NCBI GenBank assembly: GCA_951640165.1
Contig: OX621238.1
Span: 29,970,001 to 30,034,000, forward strand
Reading direction: 5' to 3'
DNA from: Pseudoips prasinana
Lineage: Eukaryota > Arthropoda > Insecta > Lepidoptera > Nolidae
Length of the DNA: 64,000 nucleotides
The stretch's first letter is position 1. Every line of letters starts with the position of its first letter. A program made the position numbers and the translations under genes. A model generated the notes under the pieces. It searched no databases. It worked only from the letters and a program-made list of their open reading frames with translations, and was not told the origin of the DNA. Positions 59,281 through 64,000 of the stretch are shown here, piece by piece.

Positions 59281-59675
59281 TACAACATGTAACTTAATTA
59301 ACGCACACCCTGAAAATAGTTTGTTCAGGATCGTTTACTGAACCGATTTATATCATTTTTAATTTAGGTAATTTTTTTTCAAAATAATAAAAACTACGGA
59401 AATTGTTGTCATCTTAACCCTGTACAGTCAAAACAAATTGAAATAGACCGTAAGTCAAAGTAATAAGACTTTTAAATCGCCATTTATTTGTAGTCATAAA
59501 AATTCCATCATTCAATACAAAATAAAGAAAAATACACTTTATTCCAAGAAACTAATTTTGTAAATAACAATGCATATACATGTTAAATTAAAAATTCAGT
59601 GTATGTATTATGATTACAACATAATATTCTAATTGGGGTATCTGAGAGTGTGCGTTAATTACGTTACATGTTGTA
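59281..59675. mobile_element. MITE family M, younger copy
   Basis: Terminal repeats TACAACATGTAAC and GTTACATGTTGTA are perfect, and imperfect pairing continues inward (TTAATTAACGCACACCCT against AGAGTGTGCGTTAATT). The 395-bp interior is AT-rich with no ORF and matches 14930-15355. Possible TA or TTA flanks are present, so the target type is ambiguous. Confidence 0.8.
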
Positions 59676-60057
59676 TATAAAAAAGCTGTCAAAGTACTAT
59701 AAGTAACAATAGTGTAAAAATATCCCAATGATAAGTGAAGTCTTCTCAGGCCGTTGCCATCGGCTGAGCAGGTATCAATAGCAAACCAATTCGCCGAAGG
59801 GGTCTGTATAGAGGATAACGTACAAATATCTTCACGTTAACTCATTCTCTCAAGTAATGAATACATCAATATCGGAAGCTCTACTAATTAATAGTCGGTA
59901 AGGTTAACCGGGTTGCGGTCGTTACCGCCCTTTCACATGTCAAGACCCTTGCATGCTTCGGAAAGCAAAGTGAATACTTGGTTAAGTGTTAAATTAAATG
60001 GAGTACCTTGTTCATATAACGCATTTAGACTGATAATTTACATAATAATAATAATAT
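59676..60057. other. AT-rich DNA without recognised gene
   Basis: No gene or RNA is supported; a frame at 59913-60098 has no domain. Confidence 0.4.
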
Positions 60058-60140
60058 CTGGGGACAATGTCACACATATCATCCTAGCCCTAAACTAAGC
60101 AAAGCTTGTACTATAGGTACCAGGCGACGATATACATATG
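60058..60140 (-). repeat. SINE tail fragment
   Basis: GACAATGTCACACATATCAT through AGCAAAGCTTGTACTATAGG matches the tail of the SINE at 4905-5147. The tRNA-like head is missing, so only the 3' end (minus strand) remains. Confidence 0.65.
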
Positions 60141-60462
60141 ACGGCGCAGCCGTGGCGTTACCAACAGAACTGCATAGATAAGAGTGATAGGTCGGTGTCA
60201 CTCTGGTGGAACGTCGAACGGGCGGCCATCTTAACGTCACTATTGCTTGGAGACGTTATAGTGATCGTATATTATCGACGGATCGCCGTAATTGAAATTA
60301 AAATCTAACTTACTTAGTGATTTGGTGACGCATTAAACATAGTTGATTGATTTTGCTGAATAATTGATTGCTAAGGAAGTGAAGTCCGCCTATATTTTTA
60401 AATTAACTGCCTGCATAACCTCACCTAATAATAAATGATAAATTAGGAAAATAGTGTTCCAG

Positions 60463-63440
60463 GCATGTCTCCGTATACCCCTGACGAGCCGTTATCAGAA
60501 ATGGGATCCCAAGCCCAGCCCACTGATGGGAGAAGAGCACCCGGTGGTGAAAGTGCGAGCAAATTGTTGTGCAGTTTGGTGGTTTAACTATCATGTTTAC
60601 CGGTTGCTTAGCAACCGAGTTCTAACAGCGCAAGTACAGTGCAGCTAATAAATTTTAATCTGGATGATACTTACGAAGACGTGGAGGGTTGATGTTATGT
60701 GTCCGAATTGATTATTAAGAGCAAACAATTGAAAGGTGTCCTACTGTTGTTGGTGACCAAGTCCTTAAAATAGGATAGCCGCCTGCCCAACCAATTTGCC
60801 ATTGGACCAACTCTCGTGACACTTGGTAAAGCAGACATTGTTAGCCAAGTTTACGAAAACTAAACTCATTCTTCATTATTTCGACGAAATCATGCGTTTT
60901 CAAATTGGAATTAAGGAAACGGCAAGCGAATCCGCTATGCTTATCATATTTCATAGAAAGAAAGCCGAAGGTATAAATGTGCAATTGCTTCTTATGTAAT
61001 ATCGGTATTATGCCAGAAGCATGGGCTGATTCGTCGCGAGTTAAACTGTCAGATAATAAAAAATAAGGCAAAGCTATTTAGTGCACTCGGAGCAATCTCA
61101 TTACAACGTCAATCATAAAGTTCTGTTGGGCATGACTTCGACACTTCAGAGACTTTGCTTGTCCGATAGGCGTTGTTGTAGAAAATGTCAATTTTGTGGC
61201 GGACCTGGATACAGAGAAACGGACTGCCGCCGGCGATTTTAGGCATACTGCTTGCGCAAGCAGAGCTAAACCACCAGTCTACATCCCCGAGACAAGGCCC
61301 GATGTTAAAAGATATCTATCTATCTGTCTATGGAAAACCAGGCGATATCGAGATCACGTTACCTGACAAATATATTGGCGGTGGAACAACAAAAAAAAGT
61401 TTATGTATGTGAACGAGACGCTTCGAGAGGGACTCTGGTGACAGCACTGGGTGAGAGAATTCCATTTTCCTTGACAGTAGTTCAAATTGCTTGGTGATTA
61501 TATTATGTAATCTCTTTGGACTTTCTGGGTAATCAATGTTCGGATCTCGTGTATTTGAAAGAAATGGGTGAAGAGTAATGCACATCTCATACATATTTCT
61601 ATTATAGTGAAAACAGGTGATTTTACAACGACCTTCTTATTTCATAAAATTCCGGATGACTGTTTTTCTGAGCCCTTTTTAATAGGTAGGATATTGTAGG
61701 ATATTGCGGTGGCGTGATGACTGGCACTACCATAACGTGTACTAGTTTTGTGAAAGGCGTCGTTTACCGATCACTTTGTTATCGTCATTTACTAACTGGT
61801 AATATTAGACCAAATTCTCTTAAAATTGAGGCATTAGACGCGACAACTCCTTAAACCGCATCTCAAATGAGACAATTCTTTTCGCTTCATATTTTAGAAA
61901 ATGTATATGGGAATTTACGTAAATATTCGGACCTTTGTATACCATTACAAAATTCAAGGGTAGCGTCCAGTGGACGAAAACGAATGAAAAGATACATAAT
62001 TCAGATTCTCACTTCAGTACCTGTGTTAATAATATTGTCACGTTCAGGCTTCAAACCTTGGTACCAGTAAGGGTTTTTGGAGGCTTTTGGAAAATCGCTA
62101 GAATGTTCTACATAATGCCGGAACAGGGGAGAAAGGATGGCTGATGAAAAGGAACTACAAAGTTCTTATTGCAAAAATTGACAATAGATGTTACGAGATT
62201 AAAGAGAGTGAGATGGGTGGATACGGGGATGTAAACATTACGATTAATCTGTCATGTAGGTGAGGTTTTTCAAAAGAAAAATATGACTTTCGAAATGTTT
62301 GAAGTTTGGAACAATTTAGGGGTATATGGACGGAATGTTAAAGCAGAACGGTGAGTTTGATTCGGGTGAGATTAAGGGCGAGTTGAGAGGTGTAAGTATG
62401 GGTAGAGGACTGAACGGCTGCAAGTGGTCAGTGAGGGTGAACGGTGCCAGGTGTTCCCTACACATTGTGAAGTAGGTCGTGTAATTCAGGACTTTGGCGT
62501 TGGCAGTGCTCGTTACGGGGGCTCTGAAGGGCGCCACGTGTCGACTTTTAACGGGAGCTGGTCGCCGGGACTCTAGAGTGTGTGTGCGTTCCGTGATCTT
62601 GGTGGTGAGCCAACTGTTACTGTCAACGCCGATTAAGTTCCCTTGAAAACGCTAGTTTATTTTCCAATCCTCTGACCCACCACGCGCCACAATATTTACC
62701 CTGAATTACGGTTAGAACTTCACTACGACACTAGCTCTTAGGGGCTGCTCGGAGTATAGCAGGCTTAACTGTACCTATGGTGCCTGCACCGTGGTACACA
62801 ATTAGTGCAGACATCGCGGGGAGGCTTGATGGTGGGAGCGATGGTAGGAAGTACTCTTCAGTTATGATAAACTATTTTACTAGGTAAGTTCTTGAATATA
62901 CTGCGCCTCTGGATGCAGCTAGTGTGCTTAGCACGTTGGAAAAGGCTGTTTGCGTGATTGGTGATCCGAAAAGGATTATTGCGGATTGGGGCAGATGTTG
63001 CTTGGGCGCAGATTCCAAACAATTTTGTAGTGACCATAGTATGGGGCTTCACCTCATAGCTGCTGGCTCTACTGGTCGGGTGGAGTGGTTCATGCGCGCG
63101 GTGAAGTGTATTCTTGTGATGGTTGAGAGTAGCCTTAGAGGGGAGCATGGCGTGATGGGCTTCCAGAAGTTCAATTGACTTTGAATGATACATGGTTTGG
63201 GGTTACAGGTTGCACACCAACAGAACTTATGTTTGGTATACGATCGCGATCGGTACGCGTAGTTGGTGTGACCTCGCATCCCGACCATGAATTTCGTTTA
63301 GTTCGTTATAAACAAAATTCGGAACATTGCACGTGCAGCTGGTTCAAAAGTGGAGGGTTTCAACCGTTGTGAGGCGGTAACGGAACCGTTCTTTAAAGGT
63401 AGTTTTGTCTTCATAACGTGTGGCGAGGGATGCCAACTAG
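60463..63440 (+). pseudogene. Degraded Gypsy-type retroelement
   Basis: A short frame from an ATG at 60463 may be the start of gag. A zinc-knuckle-like C-x2-C-x4-Y-x4-C motif lies at about 61188-61232; the usual His is Tyr. The integrase core occupies roughly 62751-63170: a PWYTISADI segment with the first Asp, an in-frame TAA at 62885-62887, IIADWG with the second Asp, and GRVEWF with the Glu. The second Asp and Glu are separated by only 32 residues instead of 35. The next frame (63175-63372) has the CTPTELMFG motif seen downstream in Gypsy integrases, after a frame change. No catalytic reverse transcriptase motif or LTR could be placed, so boundaries are open. Confidence 0.65.
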
Positions 63441-63689
63441 ATTTAATAGAAAATTCAAGGGCTAACTAGTGTTTTGGATAATGATAGATTTGAGTTAAAA
63501 AGCATTGATTGGTCTAGTAATTTGGTTTGCAAAAAAATGAGTGTGACGCCCGGGAGCGGTGGAGGCTTTTGAGTTGGGGGATTTGACCGGTTGGTGTGGT
63601 ATTTGTGTGCATGAAGTGTAGTTGTTTATGTATGTAGGTATGTGCTGGCAGGGGAGAGGTGGTGTATGTGTTGTAACGGTTGTAAGTAT

Positions 63690-63775
63690 TCCGTGGTGCT
63701 GGGTCTGCTTAGTTTGGAAACCGAAACGGGTGGCCGTGTGTGAATGATATCCCAGATTCTTTGAGATATTATAGT
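63690..63775 (+). repeat. SINE A-type tail inside the retroelement region
   Basis: GGTCTGCTTAGTTTGGAAAC, GGCCGTGTGTGAATGATATC and CCCAGATTCTTTGAGATATT match the SINE A tail layout with differences. The head is not evident. Confidence 0.45.
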
Positions 63776-64000
63776 TATGGTTTGAAGACGGCCGAGACGG
63801 CGGTTTGTGTAATGGGAGATGGATCATCTAATGATGAGGGGATACTGAGACTGCTGTGGTTCGCACAGTCAATTGTTGTGTGACTTATTTAACGAGTTGT
63901 ATGGGTTTGAAAGAGCTGACTTGTGAGGGTCGATGTACCATAATAGATACCTGTAAGTTGGAGATGGGTATTGGTGGAGAAAAAATAGAGCCGGATCTAA
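63776..64000. other. Window edge, no assignment
   Basis: The GC-richer plus-strand sequence probably continues the degraded retroelement past the end of the window. Confidence 0.3.

Overview
The window looks like animal nuclear DNA, most probably from a butterfly or moth. It is AT-rich and its coding pieces are almost all transposase or reverse transcriptase. The repeats match types known to me as typical of Lepidoptera: an R1-clade LINE, LINE tails built on ATT repeats, tRNA- and 5S-derived SINEs, small elements ending in a hairpin plus CTAG, and the family beginning ACCGGCCAAGTGCGAGTCGG. No host protein-coding gene could be supported, nor any rRNA, true tRNA, CRISPR array or bacterial-style operon. 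I made these family calls by reading motifs; no database search was run.

Layout. Positions 1-16.9 kb are AT-rich DNA carrying decayed SINEs, MITEs and LINE tails. Positions 16976-22852 hold an apparently intact R1-clade non-LTR retrotransposon on the minus strand, flanked by a perfect 18-bp target duplication and ending in 29 A residues. Its two ORFs share one frame and are separated by a single TAA. Positions 24166-29196 hold an LTR retrotransposon whose LTRs differ by one base of run length, yet whose interior is a degraded and rearranged Gypsy-like remnant with a 20-bp tandem array. Positions 34.8-37.0 kb hold a 5'-truncated LINE abutting a Helitron-like element.

The 38.4-43.3 kb block is a nest. 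A tRNA-derived SINE was split by a mariner element with TA duplication. A DDE transposon with a C-terminal SWIM-like finger sits inside the mariner. Its intron carries a Helitron-like insertion. The 44.5-52.1 kb block is a second nest: a repeated AT-rich unit was split by a minus-strand LINE, which was later split by a plus-strand LINE with a 5-bp duplication. Positions 52101-53902 hold a non-coding element with terminal inverted repeats of about 245 bp. Beyond it come a perfect 234-bp tandem duplication, further SINEs and MITEs, an unassigned degraded coding stretch near 58 kb, and from about 60.5 kb to the right edge a degraded Gypsy-type element.

Taken together, the window records successive transposition, and the nesting gives relative ages. 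The R1-clade LINE and the LTR element look youngest. Such density without host genes would suit heterochromatin, a W chromosome or a large intergenic region, but the sequence alone does not decide between these.
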